Shown in pieces: positions 36,208-44,257 of a stretch of 64,000 nt of DNA. The notes beneath the pieces were generated by a model. That model was not told the origin of the DNA. It searched no databases and saw only the letters and a program-made list of their open reading frames with translations. This stretch comes from Methylobacterium bullatum (GTDB lineage: Bacteria > Pseudomonadota > Alphaproteobacteria > Rhizobiales > Beijerinckiaceae): positions 2,888,001 through 2,952,000 of the forward strand of contig LR743504.1 of NCBI GenBank assembly GCA_902712845.1, given 5' to 3'. The number at the start of each line of letters is the position of its first letter. The stretch's first letter is position 1. A program made the translations under genes and the position numbers.

Positions 36208-37641
36208 ATGCGCACGCTTTTCCTCCAGGCTCCCACCTTCGACGGTTTCGATGGCGGCGCGGGCTCCCGCTACCAGGCCAAGCGCGAGATCAAGTCGTTC
36301 TGGTACCCGACCTGGCTCGCCCAGCCGGCGGCCCTGGTGCCGAACTCGAAGCTGATCGACGCGCCCCCGCACAACATCAAGCTTCCCGAGATCGTGGCCC
36401 AGGCCAACGACTTCGACCTTGTGGTGCTCCACACCTCGGTGCCGTCGTTCAAATCCGACGTGAAGACCGTCGAGGCGCTCAAGGCCGCCAACCCGAAGCT
36501 CATCGCCGGGCTCATCGGCGCCAAGGTCGCGGTCGACGCGGCCGGCGCCATGGCCCAGGCCCCGTGCATCGATTTCTGTGCCCGCAACGAGTTCGACTTC
36601 ACCGTCAAGGAAGTCGCCGACGGCACCCCGATGTCCGAGATCAAGGGCCTGTCCTACCGGGACGCCAACGGTGTCGTGATCCACAACGTGGACCGCGAGA
36701 TCATGACCGACATGGACCAGCTTCCGTTCGTCACGAGCGTCTACAAGCGCGATCTCCAGATGGAGAAGTACTTCATCGGGTACCTCAAGCACCCCTACAT
36801 CTCGTTCTATTCCGGCCGCGGCTGCAAGAGCCGCTGCACCTTCTGCCTCTGGCCCCAGACGGTGGGCGGTCACACCTACCGCACCCGCTCGGTCGCGCAC
36901 GTGATCGAGGAGATCAAGTACTGCCTGAAGGAGTTCCCGCAGACGAAGGAGTTCTTCTTCGACGACGACACCTTCACCGACAACCTGCCGCGCGCCGAGG
37001 AAATCGCCCGCGAACTCGGCAAGCTCGGCGTCACCTGGTCGTGCAACGCCAAGGCGAACGTTCCGCGCGACACCCTGAAGGTGCTCAAGGAGAACGGCCT
37101 GCGCCTGCTCCTCGTCGGCTACGAATCCGGCAACCAGCAGATCCTGAACAACATCAAGAAGGGCATGCGCGTCGAGGTGGCCGAGCGGTTCACCAAGGAT
37201 TGCCACGACCTCGGCATCGCCATCCACGGCACCTTCATCGTCGGCCTGCCCGGCGAGACCCGTGAGACGATCCAGGAGACGATCGCCTTCGCCAAGCGCA
37301 TCAATCCGCACACGATCCAGGCCTCGCTGGCAGCCCCCTATCCGGGCACCTTCCTCTACAAGCAGGCCGTGGAGAACGGCTGGCTCGACATCGCGAATGC
37401 CGAGCTCGTCGACGAGAACGGCGTGCAGATCGCGCCGCTGCACTACCCGCACCTGTCGCATTCCGAAATCTTCGCGGCGGTGGAGGAGTTCTACCGGAAG
37501 TTCTATTTCCGCGCTCCGAAGATCGCCTCCATCGTCTCGGAAATGGTCCGTTCGCCCGACATGATGAAGCGCCGCCTGCGAGAAGGCGTGGAGTTCTACC
37601 GCTTCCTCAAGGAGCGCCAGGGCACCGCCAAGGCCGCCTGA
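36208..37641 (+). CDS. hpnJ: Hopanoid radical SAM protein HpnJ (cyclitol ether formation)
   Basis: 477 aa. The iron-sulfur motif is GCKSRCTFCLW and the N-terminal half has a cobalamin-binding-like fold. HpnJ is required to convert BHT glucosamine to the BHT cyclitol ether, a ring contraction. The start is ATG 36208 (MRTLFLQAPTFDG); an in-frame TTG nine bases earlier is weaker. An intrinsic terminator follows, so hpnK may be transcribed less or separately. Confidence 0.95.
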   Translation: MRTLFLQAPTFDGFDGGAGSRYQAKREIKSFWYPTWLAQPAALVPNSKLIDAPPHNIKLPEIVAQANDFDLVVLHTSVPSFKSDVKTVEALKAANPKLIAGLIGAKVAVDAAGAMAQAPCIDFCARNEFDFTVKEVADGTPMSEIKGLSYRDANGVVIHNVDREIMTDMDQLPFVTSVYKRDLQMEKYFIGYLKHPYISFYSGRGCKSRCTFCLWPQTVGGHTYRTRSVAHVIEEIKYCLKEFPQTKEFFFDDDTFTDNLPRAEEIARELGKLGVTWSCNAKANVPRDTLKVLKENGLRLLLVGYESGNQQILNNIKKGMRVEVAERFTKDCHDLGIAIHGTFIVGLPGETRETIQETIAFAKRINPHTIQASLAAPYPGTFLYKQAVENGWLDIANAELVDENGVQIAPLHYPHLSHSEIFAAVEEFYRKFYFRAPKIASIVSEMVRSPDMMKRRLREGVEFYRFLKERQGTAKAA

Positions 37642-37663
37642 GCACCGCTTGCAAGGACACACG

Positions 37664-37693
37664 ACGGCCGGGCTCGCTGCCCGGCCGTTTTCG
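37664..37693 (+). terminator. Intrinsic terminator after hpnJ
   Basis: ACGGCCGGGC, loop TCGCT, GCCCGGCCGT, followed by TTTCGTTT. A 10-bp perfect stem. It lies between hpnJ and hpnK within the otherwise co-directional hpn block. Confidence 0.75.
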
Positions 37694-37802
37694 TTTCAGG
37701 CTAGCACCGGGTCGGCCGCCGAGCGGCGGGCAGAAGCCGGGAAGGCCTTTGCCGCATCGGCCCCCCCGGTGGCGATGCGGCTTACCCTGACGAGGATTGA
37801 GC

Positions 37803-38651
37803 GTGGCCCATAAGAAACGCCTGATCGTCACCGCCGACGATTTCGGCCTGAGCCTGGCGGTCAACGACGCGGTGGAGCAGGCCCATCGCGAGGGCATCCT
37901 CACGGCCGCCAGCCTGATGGTGGGCGCGCCCGCCGCCGCGGATGCGGTCGCTCGCGCGCGGCGCCTGCCGTCCCTGCGCGTCGGCCTACACCTCGTCATG
38001 GTGGAAGCGTGGCCGACCCTGCCCGCCGCCGACCTGCCCGACCTCGTCGGACCGGACGGTCTCATCCGCAGCGACATGGGGCGCCTCGGCCTCGACCTCG
38101 CCGTGAAGCCATCGGCGCGCCGTCAGCTCTCGGCGGAGATCACGGCACAGTTCGAGGCGTACAAGGCAACGGGCCTCCCCCTCGACCACGTCAACGCCCA
38201 CAAGCATTTCCACGTGCATCCCCTCATCGCCGGGCGCGTCCTGGCGATCGGCAGCGGCTACGGCATGCGGGCGCTCCGGGTGCCGCGCGAGCCTCGCACC
38301 GTGCTGCGCGCCGCCGAGCCGGGGGCCAATCCGAAACCCGCCCTCGACATCGCCCCCTGGGCCGGCCTGCTTGCCGTCCGCGCCCGTCAGGCGGGCCTGC
38401 TGATCCCCGATCGCACGCTGGGGCTGGCATGGTCCGGCGCGATGACACCGCGGCGCGTGGCGGGGCTCCTCCGCCATCTGCCCGACGGCCTGACCGAGCT
38501 GTATACCCATCCCGCCACCGGCGGCGGCTTTCCGGGGGAGGCACCCGGCTATGCTTATGCCGCCGAGCGCGACGCCCTGATTGCGCCGGAGACGATCGCG
38601 GCCCTGGCGGAATCCGGGGCGGCGCCGGGCGGGTTCTCGGATTTCTCTTAA
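37803..38651 (+). CDS. hpnK: Hopanoid N-acetylglucosamine deacetylase HpnK (YdjC/ChbG family)
   Basis: 282 aa. The YdjC signature TADDFGLS supplies the metal-binding Asp, and DHVNAHKHFHVHP the metal-binding His residues. HpnK removes the acetyl group from the GlcNAc added by HpnI, giving BHT glucosamine. GTG 37803 has GAGGA at six bases; an in-frame TTG at 37797 would sit too close to it. A REP-like element follows the stop. Confidence 0.93.
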   Translation: MAHKKRLIVTADDFGLSLAVNDAVEQAHREGILTAASLMVGAPAAADAVARARRLPSLRVGLHLVMVEAWPTLPAADLPDLVGPDGLIRSDMGRLGLDLAVKPSARRQLSAEITAQFEAYKATGLPLDHVNAHKHFHVHPLIAGRVLAIGSGYGMRALRVPREPRTVLRAAEPGANPKPALDIAPWAGLLAVRARQAGLLIPDRTLGLAWSGAMTPRRVAGLLRHLPDGLTELYTHPATGGGFPGEAPGYAYAAERDALIAPETIAALAESGAAPGGFSDFS

Positions 38652-38766
38652 GTCCGGACCTCGATGAGCCTGACTCATCGACGTCTGTCCGCGCGACGGC
38701 GCGGCGGCGGTGGTCCGCGGCGCCTCACCGAGCCTGACCTATGGGTCGGGGTCGGCGAAACTTGGC
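38652..38766 (-). repeat. REP-like dispersed element, copy 2 (inverted relative to copy 1)
   Basis: Starts at the hpnK stop. Read on the minus strand it aligns over about 115 bp with 9,890-10,002, sharing the ACCCATAGGTCAG core and the CCGCCGCCGCGCCGTCGCGCGG middle. It contains the palindrome CGATGAG, CCTGA, CTCATCG. Confidence 0.85.
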
Positions 38767-38821
38767 ATTCGAGGCCCGGCTCCGACCGCCACAGGCGCCG
38801 ACGACCGGGACCTCATCAAAG

Positions 38822-38861
38822 AAAAGGCTGCCGTCGCTTCATGCGACGGCAGCCTTTTTTT
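38822..38861. terminator. Bidirectional intrinsic terminator between hpnK and hpnN
   Basis: AAAAGGCTGCCGTCGC pairs perfectly with GCGACGGCAGCCTTTT across a TTCAT loop: a 16-bp stem flanked by an A-rich run on the left and seven T on the right. It works on paper in both directions and sits between convergent hpnK and hpnN. Confidence 0.92.
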
Positions 38862-38879
38862 ATGGACCGATCCCTGGCC

Positions 38880-41546
38880 CTATTTCACGGCCACGGGCTC
38901 GGGCTTTGCCGCCCTGAACCCTGCCACGGCGTCCTCCCCCTCGGGGCGCTTCGGGTCCGGCTTCTTCGGCGGCGGGCCGAGGAAGGCCGGGACCACGAAG
39001 AACGCGGCGATGAGGGTGAAGAACAGCGACAGGGCGAGGAGCTTGCCCATGCTGGCCGTGCCGGGATGACTCGACAGAACCAGGGAGCCGAAGGCCGTGC
39101 CGGTGGTCAGGGCGGAGAAGAAGATCGCCCGCGTCAGGCTCGAGGCCAGCATGTCGGTGACGCCCGCCCGCCAGGCGATGACGTAGTAGATGTGGAAGGC
39201 CACGCCCACGGCGAGCATCAGCGGCAAGGCGATGATGTTGGCGAAGTTGAGCGGCATGCCGACCACATGCAGCGCCATCAGCGTCCAGAGGGTAGCGAGC
39301 ACCAGCGGGCCGAGGGTCATCGCCACGTCCCAGGGCTTCCGCAGGGCCACCGACAGGATGATGAAGATCGCCACCAGCGCCGTCAGCGCCGCCTGCACGA
39401 AGGCGCCGAGGATGGTGTAGCTCGACGACGTCGTCGCCACCGGCGCGCCGGTGGCGTGCGGGGCGACGGTCTGCACCTCCTTGGCGAAGCGGCGCAGCAC
39501 GACGTTGTCGTTGGCGTCGCCGCTCGGATGCACCTCGATCCGGGCGCGGCCGTCGGCGGCGATCCATTCGGCCTTCAGCTTCGGCGGGATGTTGGCGAGG
39601 GTGACCTTCTCGGGGGACAGCATGCCGCGCAGGCGGCTGAGCAAGGTGTTGAGATCGGTGGTGACCGCCACGTTGGCGGCCTGACGCAGCTGCGGCGTGG
39701 CCGAAGCGAGGGACTCGAGCGTGTCCGAGAGCGCACCCGCGGCCTTGGCTCCGCCCGCGTCACCGGTGGCGATGCCCTTCAGCGCAGTGGCCGCCTCCTT
39801 CAGCGCCTTCACCGTGTCGGCGTCGGTGGGCGGCGGCGGCTTCCTCGCCGGGTTGAGGATGGGTCCGAGAAGCTCGGCCGTCTCGGCGATGGTCGCGAGC
39901 TTCTGATCCTGATCCGGGGGGACGAACGTATCGATGTCGATCACCCGGGCGACCGAGGGCAGGGCCTTCAGCTTGGCCGCGAGCTCGGGCACCGCCTGCA
40001 CGTTCGGCGCGATCACGTCGATGAGGTTGGGGCTCGTCTCCGGGTCCTTGATCAGGTCGAGATAGGTGGAGATCGATTCCACCTTGGTGCTGCGCAGGTG
40101 CATCGGGTTGGAATCGAAGGGCAGCTTGAACAGCAGCGGGATGCCCGCCACCGTGATCACGCCGACGACGATGAGCACGATCTTGCGGTTCTCGATGATC
40201 CAATGGTCGACGCCGGCGAGCCATGTCGTCTCCACGGCCCGCGCCTCGCCCTTCGGCTTGAACACCGCGATGAGGGCAGGGAGCAGGGTGAGCGAGAAGA
40301 GATAGGCGACGATCATGCCGACGCCGGCGATGAGACCGAGCTCGGACACGCCGCGGAACGCCGTGGGCAGGAACGCGAAGAACCCCGCCACCAGGGAGAT
40401 GGCTGCGAGACTCAAGGACCAGCCGACGCCGCGCGCGGCGGCACGGATGGCGCTCGCCAGATCCGGTTGCTCGAACCGGTCGGCCCGGTAGCGCACCGCG
40501 AACTGGATCCCGAAATCGATCCCGAGCCCCACGAACAGGGCGGCGAAAGCCACGGAGATCGGGTTCAGCTCGCCCACCATCAGGAGGCCGAGGGCCGCGG
40601 TGACGATGAGGCCGGCGAAGGTGGTGATCAGGACGGCGCCGACGAGGGGGGCCGAACGCAGGGCCAGCCAGACGAACAGGATGATGGCGCCGGCCGTGAC
40701 GCTGTAGTTGAGGAACGCGTCCTCGGCGAGGGTGGCGAATTCGTCGTCGGCCACGGCCACCGGGCCGGTGAGGCGCATGCGCGGGTTGTCCGCCCCGTCG
40801 AGGCCGCCGAGGGTGTTGATCTTCAAGTCGGTGGCGATGCGCCGGACCAGGGCGGAGGCCTCGGCGCCCGGCTGGAGCGCCGCGTAATCCAGCTTGGGCT
40901 GGATCATGATGAACTTGCGGAGTTCCGTACCCTGGGCCTTGCCGTTGGAGAGGAGCAGCTGCCAGGACAGGCGGGCCGGCTCTCCCGCCAGCACCTTGCG
41001 CAGCACCTCGTCGATCCGTGTCATCGGACCGTCGAGGTCCTCGAGCTTGGCGTCGCCGCTCTTGATGCCGCGGGCGCCGAGGCCGAGCACCCGCATGAGG
41101 CCGCGGAGGGATGGGTCGGCGGCGAGCGGACCGAGCAGCCCCTGCTGCTGGACGAGCTGCTCCATGGTCTTGGTGAGCTCTTCCTGCGGCATCAGCAGGA
41201 AGCCGTTCTTGTCGTAGAACGGACCGCCGTCCGGTCGGTAGACCGTCTCGATCTGATTCGGATGGTCGAGGAGAGCCTTGGCCAACGTGGCCGCGGCCTG
41301 TTCGGCGACCTCGGGTGTCTTGCCGTCGATGACGGCGACCAGGGTTCCCGTCCGTTGCGGAAACGCCTTCTCGTAGTTGATCTCGTCCTGGCGCCAGGGC
41401 ACATCCGTATCGATGAGACGCTCGACGTCGGTGTTGATCCGGAAGAGATGGGCGGCGAGCGCCGCGCTTCCGACAGTGAGGAGCGCCACCAGGCCGATGA
41501 CCAACCAGCGGCGTTGGACAGAAAACGCAACGAGACGTTCGATCAC
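38880..41546 (-). CDS. hpnN: Hopanoid transporter HpnN (RND/MMPL superfamily)
   Basis: 888 aa with a duplicated RND layout: helix 1 near residues 14-34, a large periplasmic loop, helices around 280-450 (GLGIDFGIQFAVRYR is the RND helix motif), a second loop, and a last helix set. HpnN carries hopanoids toward the outer membrane. The gene starts with GTG 41546, six bases after AGGA. It ends in a charged Pro/Lys/Glu tail. Convergent with hpnK, divergent from hpnH. Confidence 0.95.
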   Translation of the reverse strand: MIERLVAFSVQRRWLVIGLVALLTVGSAALAAHLFRINTDVERLIDTDVPWRQDEINYEKAFPQRTGTLVAVIDGKTPEVAEQAAATLAKALLDHPNQIETVYRPDGGPFYDKNGFLLMPQEELTKTMEQLVQQQGLLGPLAADPSLRGLMRVLGLGARGIKSGDAKLEDLDGPMTRIDEVLRKVLAGEPARLSWQLLLSNGKAQGTELRKFIMIQPKLDYAALQPGAEASALVRRIATDLKINTLGGLDGADNPRMRLTGPVAVADDEFATLAEDAFLNYSVTAGAIILFVWLALRSAPLVGAVLITTFAGLIVTAALGLLMVGELNPISVAFAALFVGLGIDFGIQFAVRYRADRFEQPDLASAIRAAARGVGWSLSLAAISLVAGFFAFLPTAFRGVSELGLIAGVGMIVAYLFSLTLLPALIAVFKPKGEARAVETTWLAGVDHWIIENRKIVLIVVGVITVAGIPLLFKLPFDSNPMHLRSTKVESISTYLDLIKDPETSPNLIDVIAPNVQAVPELAAKLKALPSVARVIDIDTFVPPDQDQKLATIAETAELLGPILNPARKPPPPTDADTVKALKEAATALKGIATGDAGGAKAAGALSDTLESLASATPQLRQAANVAVTTDLNTLLSRLRGMLSPEKVTLANIPPKLKAEWIAADGRARIEVHPSGDANDNVVLRRFAKEVQTVAPHATGAPVATTSSSYTILGAFVQAALTALVAIFIILSVALRKPWDVAMTLGPLVLATLWTLMALHVVGMPLNFANIIALPLMLAVGVAFHIYYVIAWRAGVTDMLASSLTRAIFFSALTTGTAFGSLVLSSHPGTASMGKLLALSLFFTLIAAFFVVPAFLGPPPKKPDPKRPEGEDAVAGFRAAKPEPVAVK

Positions 41547-42150
41547 AAGTATCCTGCCTGACTAGCGACGCGGGCCCCACTTGAACGAGAGCGGCCGGTG
41601 TCGCGGATGCGACGGACAGGCGACGATCTCGGTGCGGAACCGGTCTTGGTCCAAGGGTCGGTTACCACCTGTCGAGGCAATCCACGAGTCCGGGCGGTAT
41701 ATCGAGACGTGTCATGCCTCTGCGACGGCCAGCCTCGAACGAGGGTGTCCGTACTCATCGGCAGGCGGAAATGCAACGCGGCCCCATCCTCTGGTCCCGT
41801 GGACGAAGCCATGTGCGCCCGCGCACCGCACCATTTCGACGCCTCGACGGAACGTCGTCCGAGGCCGTGGGCAGGACACCCGTCGCTGTGAGGGCGCGCA
41901 GTTCTGACATTCGCTGGCCGAATAGGAAAAAGCACCACGGTTCGGCATAAGGACAGGATATCGCCAGTATCGGAAGCGCGACGACATGCGCTTCCCCTGT
42001 GGCCGTATTGCCCCATCGCCGCTCAAACACGCATCGTGCGCTGGCCGCGCGGGCGGATCAAGATCTGTTCCAGCCTAGTGCGCTGGAATTTCGCCGCTTT
42101 TCGCGGTAATGCACCGGTTCATATCGGGGCCAAAAACAAGGAGCCGCGTC
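41547..42150. other. 604-bp divergent region between hpnN and hpnH, no gene supported
   Basis: Several short ORFs exist in both strands but none has a ribosome site, family motif or convincing composition. Base composition is slightly lower in GC at 41,900-41,960 (GGAAAAAGCACCACGGTTC). No intrinsic terminator or repeat from the other clusters was recognised. It likely holds promoters for both genes; none could be assigned. Confidence 0.5.
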
Positions 42151-43314
42151 TTGGGTATTCCCCTCCGTTACGTCGCGAAGATTGGCGGCTACATTCTCAA
42201 GCAGCACCTCACCGGTCGCAAGCGCTACCCGCTCGTGATGATGATGGAGCCGCTGTTCCGCTGCAATCTCGCCTGCGCCGGCTGCGGGAAGATCGACTAT
42301 CCGGACGAGATCCTGAACAAGCGTCTGCCGGTGGCCGACGCCCTGGAATCCGTGCGTGAGTGCGGCGCACCCATGGTCGTGATCGCCGGCGGCGAGCCGC
42401 TTCTGCACAAGGATCTGCCGCAGATCGTCGAAGGCATCATCGCGCAGAAGAAATTCGCGATCGTGTGCACGAACGCGCTGCTGCTCGAGAAGAAGATCAA
42501 GGACTATAAGCCCAGCCCGTACTTCACCTGGTCGATCCATCTCGATGGCGACAAGGAGATGCACGACCAATCGGTGTGCCAGCGCGGCGTCTACGACAAG
42601 GCCGTCTCCGCCATCGCGAAGGCCAAGGAGATGGGCTTCCGCGTCACCATCAACTGCACCTTCTTCAACAATTCCTCGGCGGACAAGATCGCCGATTTCT
42701 TCGACACCGTGACGAAGCTCGGGATCGACGGCATCACCGTCTCCCCCGGCTACGCCTACGAGCGCGCGCCCGACCAGCAGCACTTCCTCAACCGCAAGGC
42801 CACGAAGGACCTGTTCCGCGGCGTGTTCCGGCACGGCAAGGAGAAGGGCCGCCAGAACTGGACCTTCCAGCAGTCGGGCCTGTTCCTCGACTTCCTCGCC
42901 GGCAACCAGACCTACCATTGCACCCCGTGGGGCAACCCGACCCGCACCGTGTTCGGCTGGCAGAAGCCCTGCTACCTGCTCGGCGAGGGCTACGCGGCCA
43001 CCTTCAAGGAGCTGATGGAGGAGACCGACTGGGATTCCTACGGCACCGGCAATTACGAGAAGTGCGCCGACTGCATGGTCCATTCGGGCTACGAGGCGTC
43101 CTCGGTGGTCGATTCCGTGAAGAAGCCCTGGAAGCCGCTGATCCACGCCATCCGCGGCATCAAGACCGAGGGCGAGATGGCTCCCGAGGTCAGCCTCGAG
43201 AACCAGCGCCCCGCCGAGTTCGTGTTCTCGCGCAACGTCGCGCAGAAGCTGTCCGAGATCAAAGCTTCGGGCGTCGACACCAAGCGCGAGGCGCGCAACC
43301 GCACGGCGGCCTGA
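42151..43314 (+). CDS. hpnH: Adenosylhopane synthase HpnH (radical SAM)
   Basis: 387 aa. The iron-sulfur motif is FRCNLACAGCGK. HpnH joins the 5'-deoxyadenosyl radical to diploptene to make adenosylhopane, the first C35 hopanoid. The start is TTG 42151 (MGIPLRYVAKIGGYILKQHL), seven bases after AAGGAG. An in-frame ATG at 42109 would prepend 14 residues not typical of the family. A strong terminator follows. Confidence 0.96.
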   Translation: MGIPLRYVAKIGGYILKQHLTGRKRYPLVMMMEPLFRCNLACAGCGKIDYPDEILNKRLPVADALESVRECGAPMVVIAGGEPLLHKDLPQIVEGIIAQKKFAIVCTNALLLEKKIKDYKPSPYFTWSIHLDGDKEMHDQSVCQRGVYDKAVSAIAKAKEMGFRVTINCTFFNNSSADKIADFFDTVTKLGIDGITVSPGYAYERAPDQQHFLNRKATKDLFRGVFRHGKEKGRQNWTFQQSGLFLDFLAGNQTYHCTPWGNPTRTVFGWQKPCYLLGEGYAATFKELMEETDWDSYGTGNYEKCADCMVHSGYEASSVVDSVKKPWKPLIHAIRGIKTEGEMAPEVSLENQRPAEFVFSRNVAQKLSEIKASGVDTKREARNRTAA

Positions 43315-43344
43315 ACCCGTCGCACGCGATGCGTGCCTGAAACG

Positions 43345-43380
43345 AAAGCCCCGCGCTGCCGATGCAGCGCGGGGCTTTTT
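43345..43380 (+). terminator. Intrinsic terminator after hpnH
   Basis: AAAGCCCCGCGCTGC, loop CGAT, GCAGCGCGGGGCTTT, then TT. A 15-bp perfect stem, between convergent hpnH and hpnG, with A and T runs so that it may serve both. Confidence 0.9.
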
Positions 43381-43409
43381 CGTGTGCGCTGAGATGAGAT
43401 CCGGGAGCG

Positions 43410-44090
43410 TCAGACGTCCGGCAGGCCCAGGCCGGGGCCGAGACTTGCCCGACACCGGGAGAGCGCGGCGAAGGCTCGCCCCGAATCACGGGCGAGGCGG
43501 ATCAGCGCCGGCAGATGCGCGGGTCGCCGGGCGAGCGCCGTGACAACGGCCCGGATGTCCGGATCGCCGTTCGGCTTCAACGCCGTAGCGACGAAGGCGG
43601 GCAGCGCGCGGTCGGCCGGGTCGCAGACCACGCGGATCGCCGCGAACGGAAGGCCGTGGCGGGCCGCAAAATCCGCCGCGACGTGGGATTCCATGTCGAC
43701 CGCCGCTGCGCCGGTGCGGCCATGGAGTGCCGCTTTCGCGGCCACGCTCAGGACGGCCGCGTCGACGCCAGCGAGGTCGGCGGAGAGGGTCGTCAGATCG
43801 GCTCTCGACAGGGCGGAGTGAATCGCGTCGCGCAAGGCGGCATCGGTCTCGCGGCGCCCCGTGTCACCGACGATGCCGGTGGCGATCACCACGTCGCCGG
43901 GAACCAGCGCCGGGTCGAGTCCTCCCGCGATGCCGAAGCTGATCACCGCACGACATCCGGGCTCCCGACGTCGGTCGAGCAGGGTACGCAAGCGTTGGGG
44001 AGATCCGCCCGCTCCCACGGCCTCGACGCCGGGACCGGCGGCGAGCCGGGCCTCCTTGGAGAGGCCGGTGACAGCGAGAATGGGAAGCAT
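43410..44090 (-). CDS. hpnG: Adenosylhopane nucleosidase HpnG (PNP/UDP phosphorylase family)
   Basis: 226 aa, resembling bacterial 5'-methylthioadenosine/nucleoside phosphorylases: SFGIAGGLDPALVPGDVVIAT and AAAVDMESHVAADFAA with the conserved Met-Glu of the substrate site. HpnG removes adenine from adenosylhopane to give ribosyl(phospho)hopane. Its start (MLPILAVTGLSKE) lies next to repeat cluster C. Confidence 0.92.
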   Translation of the reverse strand: MLPILAVTGLSKEARLAAGPGVEAVGAGGSPQRLRTLLDRRREPGCRAVISFGIAGGLDPALVPGDVVIATGIVGDTGRRETDAALRDAIHSALSRADLTTLSADLAGVDAAVLSVAAKAALHGRTGAAAVDMESHVAADFAARHGLPFAAIRVVCDPADRALPAFVATALKPNGDPDIRAVVTALARRPAHLPALIRLARDSGRAFAALSRCRASLGPGLGLPDV

Positions 44091-44109
44091 GCGATGATCC
44101 GCTGCGATT

Positions 44110-44248
44110 CATCCCTTCCCCCTCTGCGGGGGAGGGTGGACCTCGCGTCAGCGAGGGTGGGGAGAGGAGAGCACAGATCTCTCCGAAACGGTCGATCCCC
44201 CTCCCGCCTACTCCTCAGGCAACCTCCCCCTCAGAGGGGGGAGGGTCG
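44110..44248. repeat. GC-rich palindromic repeat cluster C
   Basis: The region between hpnG and shc. Contains TTCCCCCTCTGCGGGGGAGG, GACCTCGCGTCAGCGAGGTG-like sequence and CTCCCCCTCAGAGGGGGGAG. Same class as the clusters at about 7,024 and 11,186. The pair of hairpins could also stop transcription from shc. Confidence 0.7.
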
Positions 44249-44257
44249 AGTTGTCGC

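Noticed and set aside
38664..41561. A 965-codon open frame on the plus strand opposite hpnN
   Set aside because: It is rich in Arg/His/Glu/Gly with no domain, lies wholly antisense to hpnN and is a third-position GC artefact.
41712..42026. Possible small protein on the minus strand in the hpnN-hpnH gap
   Set aside because: No ribosome site, Arg/Ser/Cys-rich with no pattern, and competing frames of similar size on both strands.
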